A DNA stretch of 64,000 bases from Azonexus fungiphilus (GCF_003634965.1 NZ_RBXP01000011.1:248001-312000), one strand, 5' to 3'; positions 29,159 through 37,627 are shown, numbered from the stretch's first letter. A program made the numbers and translations. The notes: generated from the letters alone by a model not told the origin.

Positions 29159-29993
29159 AGATCCGGTTGAGGAAGCGGCTGCGCGCCTCGATGCGGCCGA
29201 ACAGGAAGTTGAGGTCGTCGTCCCAGTGCAGGCCGAGCAATTCGCAGGCACCGGCGGAAACCTCGACGACGCTGGCCTGGTCGTGACCGACCAGGTCGAG
29301 CGCGTTGGCCAGGGCCTCGCCAACGTGCGTCGCCGCGACCAGCTTGTCGGCTGGCGGATGCGCTTCGTGATGGTGGCGGATGGCGGCGACCACCGACGGC
29401 GGCAGCTGCCAGGCACCGGCCAGCACGCTGCCGATGGCGCAATGGTCGACGCCGAAATGCCGGCGCTCGGCCTCGATGATGTCCAGCCCCGGCTCCTGCT
29501 CGCGGCTCATCCGCACCATCTGGAATTCGAGCGGATGGCAGCGCGCCATCCACAACTGGCCGATATCGTGGAGCAAGCCGCAGACCAGCGCGAAATCGAC
29601 CGAAGCACGCCCGATCCGGGCCAGTTCCTGGGCGGCGACGCCGACGGCGACGCTGTGCTCCCAGAACTGCCGGCCGACGTGGGCGCCGTGCGCGAACTCG
29701 GCCAGGCTCAGCGTGAGCACGATCTCGCGCAGACGCGCGACGCCGATCAGCGAGACCGCCACCTGCATGTCGCGGACATCGCGCTGGATGCGCCCGGCCA
29801 TCGCCGCGGCATTGGCGATCGAAAGCACGCGCGCGGTGATCACCGGGTCGCGGCCGACCAGCTGGATCAGCGCGCCGATCGTCGCGTTGTCGTCGTCGAG
29901 GGTCATCAGCAGGTCATTCACCACCGTCGGAAAGGCCGGCAACATCTGCGCCCGTTCGACGATCACCCGTTCGCTCAAGGCCAGCGGCATCAC
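29151..29993 (-). CDS. HDOD-domain signalling protein
   Basis: A 280-residue soluble protein made almost wholly of an HDOD domain. LPAFPTVVNDLLMTLDDDN, then LSIANAAAM and the degenerate metal-site segment CGLLHDIGQLWMARCHP are visible. VDHCAIGSVLAGAWQLPPSV follows. HDOD proteins act in c-di-GMP- and chemotaxis-linked signalling rather than as active phosphodiesterases. The start overlaps the stop of the preceding small gene by 4 bp, implying that the two work together. Confidence 0.88.
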   Translation of the reverse strand: MMPLALSERVIVERAQMLPAFPTVVNDLLMTLDDDNATIGALIQLVGRDPVITARVLSIANAAAMAGRIQRDVRDMQVAVSLIGVARLREIVLTLSLAEFAHGAHVGRQFWEHSVAVGVAAQELARIGRASVDFALVCGLLHDIGQLWMARCHPLEFQMVRMSREQEPGLDIIEAERRHFGVDHCAIGSVLAGAWQLPPSVVAAIRHHHEAHPPADKLVAATHVGEALANALDLVGHDQASVVEVSAGACELLGLHWDDDLNFLFGRIEARSRFLNRIFS

Positions 29994-30316
29994 AGGCTCC
30001 GGTAGGCGAGAACCGCCGCGTAGAGGCCGGCAACCGCCGGTCGCGAACGGTCGGCGCGGGCGAAGATGCGGTCGAGCCGTGCCCGGTGGCGCTCGATCGC
30101 CGCCGCCCGCTCCTCGTCGCTACGCGGGTCATCGAGCAGCACGCAGGCAAACTCGCCGTGGCGCAGCGCGATCTGATGCAGGTTGGAAGTGGTCAGTTCG
30201 TGGCCGACCGGCAACGTGAAATTGGTCACCCCATGCTCGGCGATCGCCAGCGGCGCACCGAGGACCATGCCTTCGATGATTTCGGAAAGCGGCAGATAAC
30301 GCAGTTGCTGTCCCAT
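29990..30316 (-). CDS. Small protein resembling the N-terminal region of HD-GYP proteins
   Basis: A 108-residue protein with the pattern LPLSEIIEGMVLGAPLAIAE, then GHELTTSNLHQIALRHGEFAC. This resembles the short beta-rich module preceding many HD-GYP and HDOD domains (Gmvla...g..Lt...l..l). It is translationally coupled (ATGA) to the HDOD gene, as if one protein had been split in two. The C-terminal half is a charged helix. Confidence 0.6.
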   Translation of the reverse strand: MGQQLRYLPLSEIIEGMVLGAPLAIAEHGVTNFTLPVGHELTTSNLHQIALRHGEFACVLLDDPRSDEERAAAIERHRARLDRIFARADRSRPAVAGLYAAVLAYRSL

Positions 30317-30350
30317 GATTGGCGGGTTCTCTTTTTGAGGTTATGTATTA

Positions 30351-30379
30351 ATTTTGTGATTTTTGCCGATTCAAGTCAA
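30351..30379 (-). promoter_or_regulatory. Promoter for the small gene-HDOD pair
   Basis: On the minus strand TTGACT (30374-30379) and CAAAAT (30351-30356) are spaced by 17 bp, about 35 bp before the start at 30316, in an AT-rich stretch. Confidence 0.5.
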
Positions 30380-30399
30380 GTAGCATCAGCGGCCGTCGC

Positions 30400-30405
30400 T
30401 ATAAT
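30400..30405 (+). promoter_or_regulatory. -10 box of the rhodanese gene
   Basis: A perfect TATAAT lies 29 bp before the rhodanese ATG. No good -35 is seen at 16-18 bp upstream. Confidence 0.4.
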
Positions 30406-30434
30406 GCGCGCATCCTCACTCGGTCTGACACATC

Positions 30435-30878
30435 ATGCGCCCATTCGTTCTCGCCGTCTGCCTCGCCCTCAGCCCCCTGCTCGCCCGGGCCGAGATCGTC
30501 GATATCGACAACCGCGAACTGGCGGCCCTGATCGCCGAGGGCGTGCCGGTCGTCGATATCCGCCTCGAAAGCGAATGGCAACACACCGGGATCGTCGCCG
30601 ACAGCCACCTGCTGACCTTCTTCGACGAGCGCGGCAAGGCCGACCCGGCCGCCTGGCTGGAAAAACTCAAGCCGGTCGCCGCCGCCGGCCAGCCGGTGAT
30701 CCTGATCTGCCGCACCGGCAACCGGACCCGCGCGGTCGCCCGCTTTCTCGCCGAACAGGCCGGCTACAGCCGCGTGTACAACGTCCGCGCCGGGATCATG
30801 GGCTGGCTCCGCGACGGCGGCCCGGTGACCCCGGCAGCGCCGCGCATCGCCGCCTGCCGGGCGGCCAGGACCTGCTGA
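30435..30878 (+). CDS. Periplasmic rhodanese-like sulfurtransferase
   Basis: A 147-residue single-domain rhodanese. Residues 1-19 are a Sec signal peptide ending in ARA. The domain runs from VDIDNRELAALIAEGVPVVD, and the active-site loop CRTGNRT (catalytic Cys near residue 96) is intact. IMGWLRDGG closes the fold. The C-terminus carries two further Cys. The physiological substrate is unknown. It stands alone before the ilvBN leader. Confidence 0.88.
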   Translation: MRPFVLAVCLALSPLLARAEIVDIDNRELAALIAEGVPVVDIRLESEWQHTGIVADSHLLTFFDERGKADPAAWLEKLKPVAAAGQPVILICRTGNRTRAVARFLAEQAGYSRVYNVRAGIMGWLRDGGPVTPAAPRIAACRAARTC

Positions 30879-30904
30879 ACGGAAAAACCCCACAAATTCC
30901 GTTG

Positions 30905-30933
30905 TTGTTTTTTGCGAAAACTTCGGCGATAGT
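30905..30933 (+). promoter_or_regulatory. Probable promoter of the ilvBN leader
   Basis: TTGTTT (30905-30910) and GATAGT (30928-30933) are spaced by 17 bp, placing transcription start near 30940 and the leader-peptide ATG about 29 nt downstream. Both boxes are imperfect. Confidence 0.45.
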
Positions 30934-30968
30934 TCGACTTCGCTGATTTTTCCCGATCCCGCATCCCG

Positions 30969-31082
30969 ATGAACGCTTCCGCCGCCTTCCGCTCCGTTGC
31001 TGCCCGCGCAGTCTCGCTGCTGGTCGTCGTACGCGTCATCGTCGTAGGCGTCGTTACGCACGCGCCGTCGCGGACCGGGTAA
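30969..31082 (+). CDS. ilvBN leader peptide (ivbL-like attenuator peptide)
   Basis: A 37-residue open frame starts at 30969 and ends with TAA at 31080-31082. Residues 15-29 read VSLLVVVRVIVVGVV. In all it contains ten Val, two Leu and one Ile. It closely echoes the VVVVRVVVVVG run of the E. coli IvbL leader, as I recall it. A terminator hairpin follows 25 nt after the stop, directly before ilvB. Stalling on Val or Leu codons would be expected to prevent that terminator forming. The frame is too short for routine gene calling. Confidence 0.85.
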   Translation: MNASAAFRSVAARAVSLLVVVRVIVVGVVTHAPSRTG

Positions 31083-31106
31083 GCAGAAGCAGCAGACAGT
31101 TTCCCC

Positions 31107-31141
31107 AAACCCCGCCGGCGCCACCGGCGGGGTTTTCGTTT
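31107..31141 (+). terminator. Attenuator terminator upstream of ilvB
   Basis: A 9-bp GC stem (CCCCGCCGG and CCGGCGGGG) extended by AAA/TTT with a CGCCA loop is followed by TTTTCGTTT. It sits between the leader-peptide stop and the ilvB ribosome-binding site, the position expected of an attenuator. Confidence 0.85.
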
Positions 31142-31178
31142 GAGCCTCCCGGAAACGCCAGAACCCAAGGAGCCTCAG

Positions 31179-32867
31179 ATGAGCGAAACCCCCAACGAAA
31201 CCCTGACCGGTGCCCAGATCACCGTGCGCCTGCTCGAACGCCAGGGCGTGCGCCTGGTCACCGGTTATCCCGGCGGCGCCATCCTGCCGATCTACGACGC
31301 CCTCGGCCAATCGACCGCGATCCGCCACGTCCTCGCCCGCCACGAACAGGGCGCCGGCTTCATTGCCCAGGGCATGGCCCGCGTCTCCGGCGAAGTCGCT
31401 GTTTGCATGGCCTCCTCCGGCCCCGGCGCGACCAACCTGCTGACCGCCATCGCCGATGCCAAGCTCGATTCGATCCCGCTGGTCGCGATCACCGGCCAGG
31501 TGCCGAAGGCGATGATCGGTACCGACGCCTTCCAGGAAGTCGACACCTACGGCCTGTCGATCCCGATCACCAAGCACAACTTCCTGGTCTCCTCGACCGA
31601 GGAACTGCTCGAAGTGATCCCGCGCGCCTTCGCCATCGCCGCCTCCGGCCGCCCCGGCCCGGTGCTGATCGACATCCCCAAGGACGTGCAGAGCCGCGCC
31701 ATCGAGGTTGCCGCCTGGCCCGAACCGGGCCATCGCAGCGCGCCGGCCGCCGCCGACGGCATGGCCCTGGCCGAAGCCGCCGGGCTGATCGCTGCGGCCA
31801 AGAAGCCCTTGCTCTACCTTGGCGGCGGCGTCATTCATGCCGGTGCCGCCGATCTGGCGGTCAAGCTTGCCGAGAAGGCCAATCTGCCGACGGTGATGAC
31901 GCTGATGGCGCTCGGCGCGATGCCGGTCGACCACCCGCTGTCGCTGGGCATGCTCGGCATGCACGGCGCCCCCTACACCAACCTGGCACTCGACGAGTGC
32001 GACCTGCTGATCGCCGTCGGCGCCCGCTTCGACGACCGCGCCACCGGCAAGGTCGCCGCCTTCTGCCCGCAGGCCAGGATCATCCACATCGACATCGACG
32101 CCGCCGAACTCGACAAGATCAAGACCGCCCACGTCGGCATCGTTGCCGATGTCGGCGAAGCGCTCACCCGACTGTTGCCGCTGGTCCCGGAAAATCCCCG
32201 AAAATCGTGGGTCGACCGTGTCGATGCCCTGAAAACCGCGCATCCGCAACCGCTGCCCGGCCTCGACGATCCGCGCTCGCATTTCGGCCTGATCCGCGCC
32301 GTTGCCGCCTGCCTCGACGACGATGCCATCGTCGCCACCGACGTCGGCCAGCACCAGATGTGGGCGGCGCAAGCCTACCCGCTGCGCCGGCCGCGCCAGT
32401 GGCTGACCTCAGGCGGGCTGGGCACGATGGGCTTCGGCGTGCCGGCAGCGATCGGCGCCGCCCTCGCCGCACCGGAACGCACCGTCGTCTGCTTCACCGG
32501 CGACGGCTCGATCCTGATGAACATCCAGGAACTGGTCACCGCCGCCGAGCAAGGCGCCAACGTCAAGATCGTGCTCATGAACAACGCCGTGCTCGGCCTG
32601 GTGCACCAGCAGCAGACGCTGTTCTACGGTCAACGCCTGTTTGCCTCGGAATTCCAGGCCATGCCGGACTTCGTCACCACTGCCCGGGCGCTGGGCATCG
32701 CTGCCGTCGACCTCGACCAGGCGGCGAATCCCTGCGCCGCACTCGCCGACGCCTTCGCCCGCCCCGGTCCGTGCCTGATCCACGCCGGCATCGACGCCGA
32801 ACAGAAGGTCTATCCCATGGTGCCGCCCGGCGCCGCCAACCGCGACATGATCGGAGCCCAAGCATGA
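31179..32867 (+). CDS. ilvB: Acetolactate synthase large subunit
   Basis: A 562-residue ThDP-dependent enzyme making acetolactate or acetohydroxybutyrate, the first common step to Val, Leu and Ile. The catalytic-Glu region is VTGYPGGAILPIYDAL...RHEQGAG. The ThDP/Mg motif GDGSILMNIQELVTAAEQGAN lies near residue 440. The ATG at 31179 follows an AAGGAG site and not the in-frame codons further upstream. The stop overlaps ilvN (ATGA). Leader and short small subunit make it IlvBN-type rather than IlvIH. Confidence 0.95.
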   Translation: MSETPNETLTGAQITVRLLERQGVRLVTGYPGGAILPIYDALGQSTAIRHVLARHEQGAGFIAQGMARVSGEVAVCMASSGPGATNLLTAIADAKLDSIPLVAITGQVPKAMIGTDAFQEVDTYGLSIPITKHNFLVSSTEELLEVIPRAFAIAASGRPGPVLIDIPKDVQSRAIEVAAWPEPGHRSAPAAADGMALAEAAGLIAAAKKPLLYLGGGVIHAGAADLAVKLAEKANLPTVMTLMALGAMPVDHPLSLGMLGMHGAPYTNLALDECDLLIAVGARFDDRATGKVAAFCPQARIIHIDIDAAELDKIKTAHVGIVADVGEALTRLLPLVPENPRKSWVDRVDALKTAHPQPLPGLDDPRSHFGLIRAVAACLDDDAIVATDVGQHQMWAAQAYPLRRPRQWLTSGGLGTMGFGVPAAIGAALAAPERTVVCFTGDGSILMNIQELVTAAEQGANVKIVLMNNAVLGLVHQQQTLFYGQRLFASEFQAMPDFVTTARALGIAAVDLDQAANPCAALADAFARPGPCLIHAGIDAEQKVYPMVPPGAANRDMIGAQA

Positions 32868-33175
32868 ACGCCAGCAACCGCAACGAAAACCAGGCCCTTG
32901 CCCGGGCCGTCCTGGAAATCGACGTCGCCAACCACCCCGGCGTGATGTCGCATGTGGTCGGCCTGTTCTCGCGCCGCGCCTACAACGTCGAGGGCATTCT
33001 CTGCCTGCCGGTCGGCGACGGCCGGCAGAGCCGGATCTGGCTGCTGGTCGGCGAGGACCAGCGATTGCCGCAGATGATCCGGCAGCTGGAAAAGCTCGAG
33101 GATGTCGGCGCGGTCCGCCGCCACCACGCCGAACACGCGGTGTTCACGCAACTGGAGGCTTTTTTCCGCCCCTGA
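32864..33175 (+). CDS. ilvN: Acetolactate synthase small (regulatory) subunit
   Basis: A 103-residue regulatory subunit with a single ACT domain (LEIDVANHPGVMSHVVGLFSRR, YNVEGILCLPV) that binds Val for feedback inhibition. It lacks the extra C-terminal domain of IlvH-type subunits (about 160 residues), matching E. coli IlvN (96). Its start is embedded in the ilvB stop, so equimolar translation is likely. Confidence 0.93.
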   Translation: MNASNRNENQALARAVLEIDVANHPGVMSHVVGLFSRRAYNVEGILCLPVGDGRQSRIWLLVGEDQRLPQMIRQLEKLEDVGAVRRHHAEHAVFTQLEAFFRP

Positions 33176-33178
33176 AAG

Positions 33179-33206
33179 AAAAAACCCGGCCATCGCCGGG
33201 TTTTTC
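33179..33206. terminator. Bidirectional terminator between ilvN and the CZB chemoreceptor gene
   Basis: AAAAACCCGGC and GCCGGGTTTTT flank a CATC loop. It serves ilvBN on the plus strand and the convergent chemoreceptor gene on the minus strand. Confidence 0.88.
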
Positions 33207-33207
33207 G

Positions 33208-34329
33208 TCAGCGCCCGAGGCAGAGCACGCTCGGATCGTCGTTGGCGACATCGGCCATGCGCTGCAGGTTGTCGAGCACCTTGAAGCTGGCCTTCTCCAT
33301 TGCCTCGACATGGCGCAGCATCGCCGCATTGTCGCCGGCCAGGCGTGCCCGCAAGGCCTCGATGCCGAAGCGATGGACGTCGATGTGCGGCGGCTCGATC
33401 TCGCGATAGCCGGGGAGGACGCTGAAACACTCGCGGCCCTCGCCTTCGTAGTACCACTTGCCGAGACGGCAGGTGGTATGCGAGGCAACCTGGTCGGGAT
33501 CGACCGTTTCCAGGCCGAACAGTCCGAGGTAGATGCGGAACTTGAAGACCAGGTGATCGACCTTGGCGACTTCGACGAAGCTCTTCAGCGAACTGCCGGC
33601 GATGACCTGTTCCATCTTGTGCGACAGGTCGATCAGGCGATTCATATCGGCGGTTGCCGCCTCACCGCGCTCGGCATACTGCTGGGCGGCGCCGGCCAGG
33701 GTTTCCATGGCGCTGCGGGCGCAGGTCGAGTCGTCGCGAATGCCACTGACCAGGCCGTCGATATCCTTGGTCGCCTTGGCGGTACGCTCGGCCAGCTTGC
33801 GCACCTCGTCGGCGACCACGGCGAAACCGCGCCCGGCCTCGCCGGCCCGCGCCGCCTCGATTGCCGCATTGAGCGCGAGCAGGTTGGTCTGATCGGCGAT
33901 TTCATGAATCAGCTGGACGATGGCACCGATCTCGGTCGCCTGCTGGGCGAGCACGTCGACATCGCCGGCGGCCTTGGCCGAGCCTTCGGCCAGGCGATGC
34001 AGGTTGGCCGCGATCTCGGTCGTCGTCTGGCCGCTGCTCGCCGACACCGAGGCCGCTTCGACGGCCTGCTGGCGTTCTTCCTTGAGAGCGTTGGCCATCT
34101 GCCCGAGACTGCCCTGCGAACTCGCCAGCGACTGGCTGAACAGCGCCAGGTTGCCGAGGATGGCGCGCAGGTTGTCGCACTCGATTTCCTTCTCCTGCCA
34201 GGCTCGCTCGCGCTCGCCCAGGACCTGGCGCAGCTCGGCCAGTTCGGCAACCAGCGCGCCTTCACGGCGCGCGCTCTCGGCCAGCGAGCGTTCAAGCTCG
34301 CCGACCTTTTCCGCATTGCTCCAGAACAT
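33208..34329 (-). CDS. Soluble methyl-accepting chemotaxis protein with CZB domain
   Basis: A 373-residue cytoplasmic chemoreceptor with no membrane segments. An N-terminal coiled coil is followed by the signalling tip [20 protein letters not shown] and [15 protein letters not shown]. The C-terminal chemoreceptor zinc-binding (CZB) domain shows [27 protein letters not shown] and PHIDVHRFG, giving the conserved His/Cys/His ligand set. The start at MFWSNAEK is chosen for its AAGGGA site; an ATG six codons upstream is the alternative. CZB receptors sense zinc or oxidants; the neighbouring nap genes suggest a respiratory link. Confidence 0.9.
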   Translation of the reverse strand: MFWSNAEKVGELERSLAESARREGALVAELAELRQVLGERERAWQEKEIECDNLRAILGNLALFSQSLASSQGSLGQMANALKEERQQAVEAASVSASSGQTTTEIAANLHRLAEGSAKAAGDVDVLAQQATEIGAIVQLIHEIADQTNLLALNAAIEAARAGEAGRGFAVVADEVRKLAERTAKATKDIDGLVSGIRDDSTCARSAMETLAGAAQQYAERGEAATADMNRLIDLSHKMEQVIAGSSLKSFVEVAKVDHLVFKFRIYLGLFGLETVDPDQVASHTTCRLGKWYYEGEGRECFSVLPGYREIEPPHIDVHRFGIEALRARLAGDNAAMLRHVEAMEKASFKVLDNLQRMADVANDDPSVLCLGR

Positions 34330-34377
34330 GATTTCCCTTTTCCGCATGGAGGCTTGTCGCCTCTGTTATTTTCGGCA

Positions 34378-34393
34378 AACCGTATATTCGGTT
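34378..34393. repeat. Inverted repeat upstream of the CZB receptor gene
   Basis: AACCG and CGGTT flank TATATT about 50 bp before the receptor start; the central TATA could be part of its -10. It is a possible operator but short. Confidence 0.3.
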
Positions 34394-34454
34394 GTCACCT
34401 TTGCCATATTAACATGCGCTTGCCGCGACCAGCGGAATCGGGATCAGCTGCCGG

Positions 34455-35054
34455 CTATTCCTCTTCCGGCTCCTCGTACTCGTCCGGCAGACGGTGGGCG
34501 ATGCCCTTGTGGCAGTCGATGCAGGTCTTGCCCTCGGCCTTCGCCGCCATGTGCTTCTTGTACGGCGTCTTGCGCTGGAGATCCTCGCTCATCGCCTCGA
34601 AGCTGTGGCAGTTGCGGCACTCGCGCGAATCGCTGGCCTTCATCCGGGCCCATTCACGGGTCGCCATTTCCATCCGGTGCGCCTTGAACTTCTCGGGCGT
34701 GTCGATGACGCCGGTGATCTTGCCCCAGACTTCCTTGCTCGCCTGGATCTTGCGGATCATCTTGTGGCTCCAGTCCTTGGGCACGTGGCAATCGGAGCAG
34801 ACCGCCTGGACGCCGGTACGGTTGCTGTAGTGGATGGTTTCCTTGTATTCCTTGTACACGTTGTCACGCATCTCGTGGCAGCTGATGCAGAAATTCAGCG
34901 TGTTGGTGGCTTCCATGCCGGTATTGAAGCCACCCCAGAAGAGGATGCCCGAGGCGAAGCCGACCAGCAGCAGCGTCAGTACCGAATATTTGATGCTCGG
35001 CCGGCGCAACGCGCTCCAGCAACGCCGCAAGCCTCCCTGTGTTTCCTTGCTCAT
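34455..35054 (-). CDS. NapC/NirT-family tetrahaem cytochrome c (second copy)
   Basis: A 199-residue membrane-anchored quinol dehydrogenase. One membrane helix (residues about 22-42, SVLTLLLVGFASGILFWGG) anchors a periplasmic domain with four CxxCH sites: CISCH, CSDCH, CRNCH and CIDCH. Start MSKETQ is preferred because AGGGGGG precedes it. It is a close paralogue of the NapC at 35639-36274 (shared [26 protein letters not shown]). It follows the monohaem cytochrome gene by 49 bp. A terminator separates this pair from napC, so it is probably a separate transcript with a partner other than NapAB. Confidence 0.92.
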   Translation of the reverse strand: MSKETQGGLRRCWSALRRPSIKYSVLTLLLVGFASGILFWGGFNTGMEATNTLNFCISCHEMRDNVYKEYKETIHYSNRTGVQAVCSDCHVPKDWSHKMIRKIQASKEVWGKITGVIDTPEKFKAHRMEMATREWARMKASDSRECRNCHSFEAMSEDLQRKTPYKKHMAAKAEGKTCIDCHKGIAHRLPDEYEEPEEE

Positions 35055-35103
35055 ATGCCCCCCTGGCATCGTCGGTGCCCCGCCTGGCGAGGCACCAGGC
35101 TGG

Positions 35104-35460
35104 TTACAGTGTCAGGATGTACTGGACCAGGTTGCGTACCTGGGCTTCGTCCTTGGCCGGCGTCGTCTTGACCACCTTGTGCTCTTCCTCGGTTCCGTCG
35201 GACAGCTTGACCTTCGGCGCCGTCGTCAGGTGCGTCACCAGCTTCGCCTCGCTGTCGGCCTTGCCCTTGAACTTGGCGGCGACCTTCTTGAAGGCCGGGC
35301 CGTCCTTGTCCTTGTCCATGCCGTGGCACTGCGTGCATTTGTTCTGCTTCATCAGGTCCTTGGCGGCATCGACGTCGAGCGCCTGGGCGCCGGTGGCGAA
35401 CAGCGCGGCGGTGGCGCCGGCGAGCAGCATGGATGCGAAGCTTTTCTGCGAACGATTCAT
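35104..35460 (-). CDS. Periplasmic monohaem cytochrome c lacking a C-terminal Met ligand
   Basis: A 118-residue class I cytochrome. Residues 1-28 are a signal peptide (ending TGAQA), with the haem site CTQCH at 42-46. The C-terminal part, where class I cytochromes usually have a Met-Pro ligand, reads EEEHKVVKTTPAKDEAQV with no Met; the last Met is residue 48. His near residue 92 or Lys may take the sixth position, or the site may be open. It is paired with the second NapC/NirT-type gene downstream, which could reduce it. Confidence 0.88.
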   Translation of the reverse strand: MNRSQKSFASMLLAGATAALFATGAQALDVDAAKDLMKQNKCTQCHGMDKDKDGPAFKKVAAKFKGKADSEAKLVTHLTTAPKVKLSDGTEEEHKVVKTTPAKDEAQVRNLVQYILTL

Positions 35461-35572
35461 TGATCTCTCCCGAAAATTGTCGGCCGGACGCGGGTTCCGG
35501 TTCCGTGCGCCATTGTCGCGAGCCGGTCGGCGCAATTCCTTGATCTGTGTCGCCAATTCCCGGGCGGCGGCG

Positions 35573-35600
35573 AAAAAAAAGCCAGGCATCGCTGCCTGGC
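35573..35600 (-). terminator. Terminator of the nap operon
   Basis: On the minus strand GCCAGGCA and TGCCTGGC with a GCGA loop run into eight uridines, about 40 bp after the napC stop. It separates napFDAGHBC from the following cytochrome-tetrahaem pair. Confidence 0.9.
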
Positions 35601-35638
35601 TTGTCGAATGAGCCTTCCTGTCCGGAACTGCTCGCTGC

Positions 35639-36274
35639 TTATTTGGCGACCGGCGGGTGGAAGACTTCCGGCGCCGCGCCATGAGTATTGACTGCACCGA
35701 TCGACTGGTCGACTTCCGGCAGCTTGTGGGCGATGCCCTTGTGGCAGTCGATGCAGGTCTTGCCTTCGGTGAAGGCCTGCTGGTGGGTGTTGGCACCGCG
35801 CCGGCCCTGGACGGCGTAGTCGAAGTACTCGAAGTTGTGGCAGTTGCGGCATTCCTGCGAGTTGTTGGCCTTCATCCGCGCCCATTCGCGGGTCGCCATC
35901 TCGAGCCGGTGCGCCTCGAATTTCTCGGGCGTATCGACGATGCCGGTGATCTTGCCCCAGACTTCCTTGCTCGCCTGGACCTTGCGGATGATCTTCGGCA
36001 CCCATTCCTTGGGCACGTGGCAATCCGGACAGGTGGCGCGGACGCCGGAACGGTTCGAGTAGTGCACGGTGTTCTGGTACTCGGCGTAGACGTTGTTCTT
36101 CATCTCGTGACAGCCGATGCAGAACTCCTCGCGGTTGGTCATTTCCATCGCGGTGTTGAAGCCGCCCCAGAAGACGATGCCGGCCACGAACAGCCCGAGC
36201 ACCGTGAGCACCCCGATGCCGGCCACCCAGGCCCGGACTCTTGCGGTCAACCCCGCCGGTTTGTTGTTTTCCAT
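35639..36274 (-). CDS. napC: NapC tetrahaem quinol dehydrogenase
   Basis: A 211-residue inner-membrane cytochrome that oxidises quinol and reduces NapB. One N-terminal membrane helix ([18 protein letters not shown]) is followed by four haem sites CIGCH, CPDCH, CRNCH and CIDCH. The spacing and the conserved VHYSNRSGV and [11 protein letters not shown] segments are NapC/NirT-like. It ends the napFDAGHBC operon, just before a strong terminator. Confidence 0.95.
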   Translation of the reverse strand: MENNKPAGLTARVRAWVAGIGVLTVLGLFVAGIVFWGGFNTAMEMTNREEFCIGCHEMKNNVYAEYQNTVHYSNRSGVRATCPDCHVPKEWVPKIIRKVQASKEVWGKITGIVDTPEKFEAHRLEMATREWARMKANNSQECRNCHNFEYFDYAVQGRRGANTHQQAFTEGKTCIDCHKGIAHKLPEVDQSIGAVNTHGAAPEVFHPPVAK

Positions 36275-36296
36275 GATTCTTCTCCGTCAGCCGGGC

Positions 36297-36758
36297 TCAG
36301 CGAATGCCTTCGGCCGGCTTGAACTTGTTGGCCACCAGCGGCTTGGCGTCGACCTGCGGCACATGGCACTGCTGGCAGAAGTAGCGGCGCGGCGAGATGT
36401 TCGACAGCTCCTGGCCATCGCGCGTCTTGAAGTGGGTCAGCGAGACCTTGGTCGCGCCGGTTTCCTTGTAGCGCGTCCAGGAATGGCAATCCATGCACTT
36501 GTTGTATTTCATGGTCACCGTGTAGCCATCGGTCTTGTGCGGGATCAGCGGCGGCTGCTGGACGTAGTCGCGCTCGATCGGCGCACTCTCCTTCATCGTC
36601 TTGAAGGGGTCGGCCGACTCCGTTTCCGGTGCCTGGATCGCCGCGCCGCGCAGGCTCTTGAGCCCGCCCTCCGTGGCATGAACCGGGCCCCAGGACAAAG
36701 TGGAAGCCATAAGTGCCGCGGCCAAAGCAGCAGTCAACAGGCGGCTCTTGTTTTTCAT
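36297..36758 (-). CDS. napB: NapB dihaem electron-transfer subunit of periplasmic nitrate reductase
   Basis: A 153-residue periplasmic cytochrome with a signal peptide (cleavage near VHA-TEG, residue 28) and two haem sites, CMDCH and CQQCH. The conserved PPLIPH motif supplies an axial His, and RRYFCQQCHVPQ is diagnostic of NapB. The start at 36758 follows AAAGGAG and overlaps the napH stop. NapB transfers electrons from NapC to NapA. Confidence 0.95.
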   Translation of the reverse strand: MKNKSRLLTAALAAALMASTLSWGPVHATEGGLKSLRGAAIQAPETESADPFKTMKESAPIERDYVQQPPLIPHKTDGYTVTMKYNKCMDCHSWTRYKETGATKVSLTHFKTRDGQELSNISPRRYFCQQCHVPQVDAKPLVANKFKPAEGIR

Positions 36759-37627
36759 GAATCGCTCCTTTGATCGAACCGATGAGTAAAGTGGAAAACG
36801 TGTTTGTTGCAGACATCGATGCAGCGACCGCAGTTGGTGCAATCGGGATCGAGGATGAGGGGACTGTCCTGCCCGGCCTTCTTCAGCGCCGGCCGGATCA
36901 CCTGCGGTTCCGGGCAGACGGCGAAGCAGTCCATGCAGTCGTCGCAGCGACCGCGCTGGTCGGCAGTGATGCGGATCAGCGACTTCTGCCCGAGCAGGCC
37001 GTAGAAGGCGCCCATCGGACAGAGGTGACCGCACCAGCCGCGACTGGCGACCAGCAGGTCGTAGGCGAAGATCGCGACAACGGCGGCGAGACTGCCGGAG
37101 AGCCCGAAGATCAGGCTGCGTTGCAGGATCGTCACCGGATTGACCCATTCCCAGACGACCGTGCCGCTGAGCGCGGCGGCAATCAGGGAACCGGCCAGCA
37201 CCCAGTAGCGGGTGTTGCCGTCCGGCGCCCGCCCCGACTTCAGGCCGAGTCGACGACGCAGCCAGGCGGCGGCATCGGTGACGACATTGACCGGGCAGAC
37301 CCAGGCGCAGTAGATGCGACCACCGAACAGCGCGTAGAAGGCGATCACGATGGCCGCGCCGATCAGCGCCGAGGAAGCCGGCATGAAGCCGGCGGCCAGG
37401 CTTTGCACGAAGAGATAGGGATCGGTCAGCGGCAGCACGTCCAGCGTCAGCGACGAGGCCAGGTTGCCCTTGGCGATCCACAGACCGAACCACGGCCCGC
37501 TGAGGAAGAGCAGCAGCACGGTCAACTGCGACAGACGGCGCAAAACCAGGTAGCGGCTGGCGGCCAGCCAGCCCTTGTCGCGCACCGCCTCGCGGCCGGG
37601 ACGCAGACTTTCGCGACGGGCGCTCAT
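36755..37627 (-). CDS. napH: NapH quinol dehydrogenase membrane subunit
   Basis: A 290-residue inner-membrane Fe-S protein with four membrane helices. Two cytoplasmic CxxxCP motifs are seen ([17 protein letters not shown]). Two C-terminal [4Fe-4S] ferredoxin motifs follow ([12 protein letters not shown] and [11 protein letters not shown]). With NapG it forms an alternative ubiquinol-oxidising route to NapAB. The ATG at 37627 overlaps the napG stop; the long open frame upstream belongs to napG's other frames. Confidence 0.93.
   Translation of the reverse strand: MSARRESLRPGREAVRDKGWLAASRYLVLRRLSQLTVLLLFLSGPWFGLWIAKGNLASSLTLDVLPLTDPYLFVQSLAAGFMPASSALIGAAIVIAFYALFGGRIYCAWVCPVNVVTDAAAWLRRRLGLKSGRAPDGNTRYWVLAGSLIAAALSGTVVWEWVNPVTILQRSLIFGLSGSLAAVVAIFAYDLLVASRGWCGHLCPMGAFYGLLGQKSLIRITADQRGRCDDCMDCFAVCPEPQVIRPALKKAGQDSPLILDPDCTNCGRCIDVCNKHVFHFTHRFDQRSDS

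Noticed and set aside
31021-31106. Antiterminator pairing in the ilvBN leader
   Set aside because: Only short 4-bp complementarities to the terminator's first arm were found by eye, so a specific alternative structure could not be supported.
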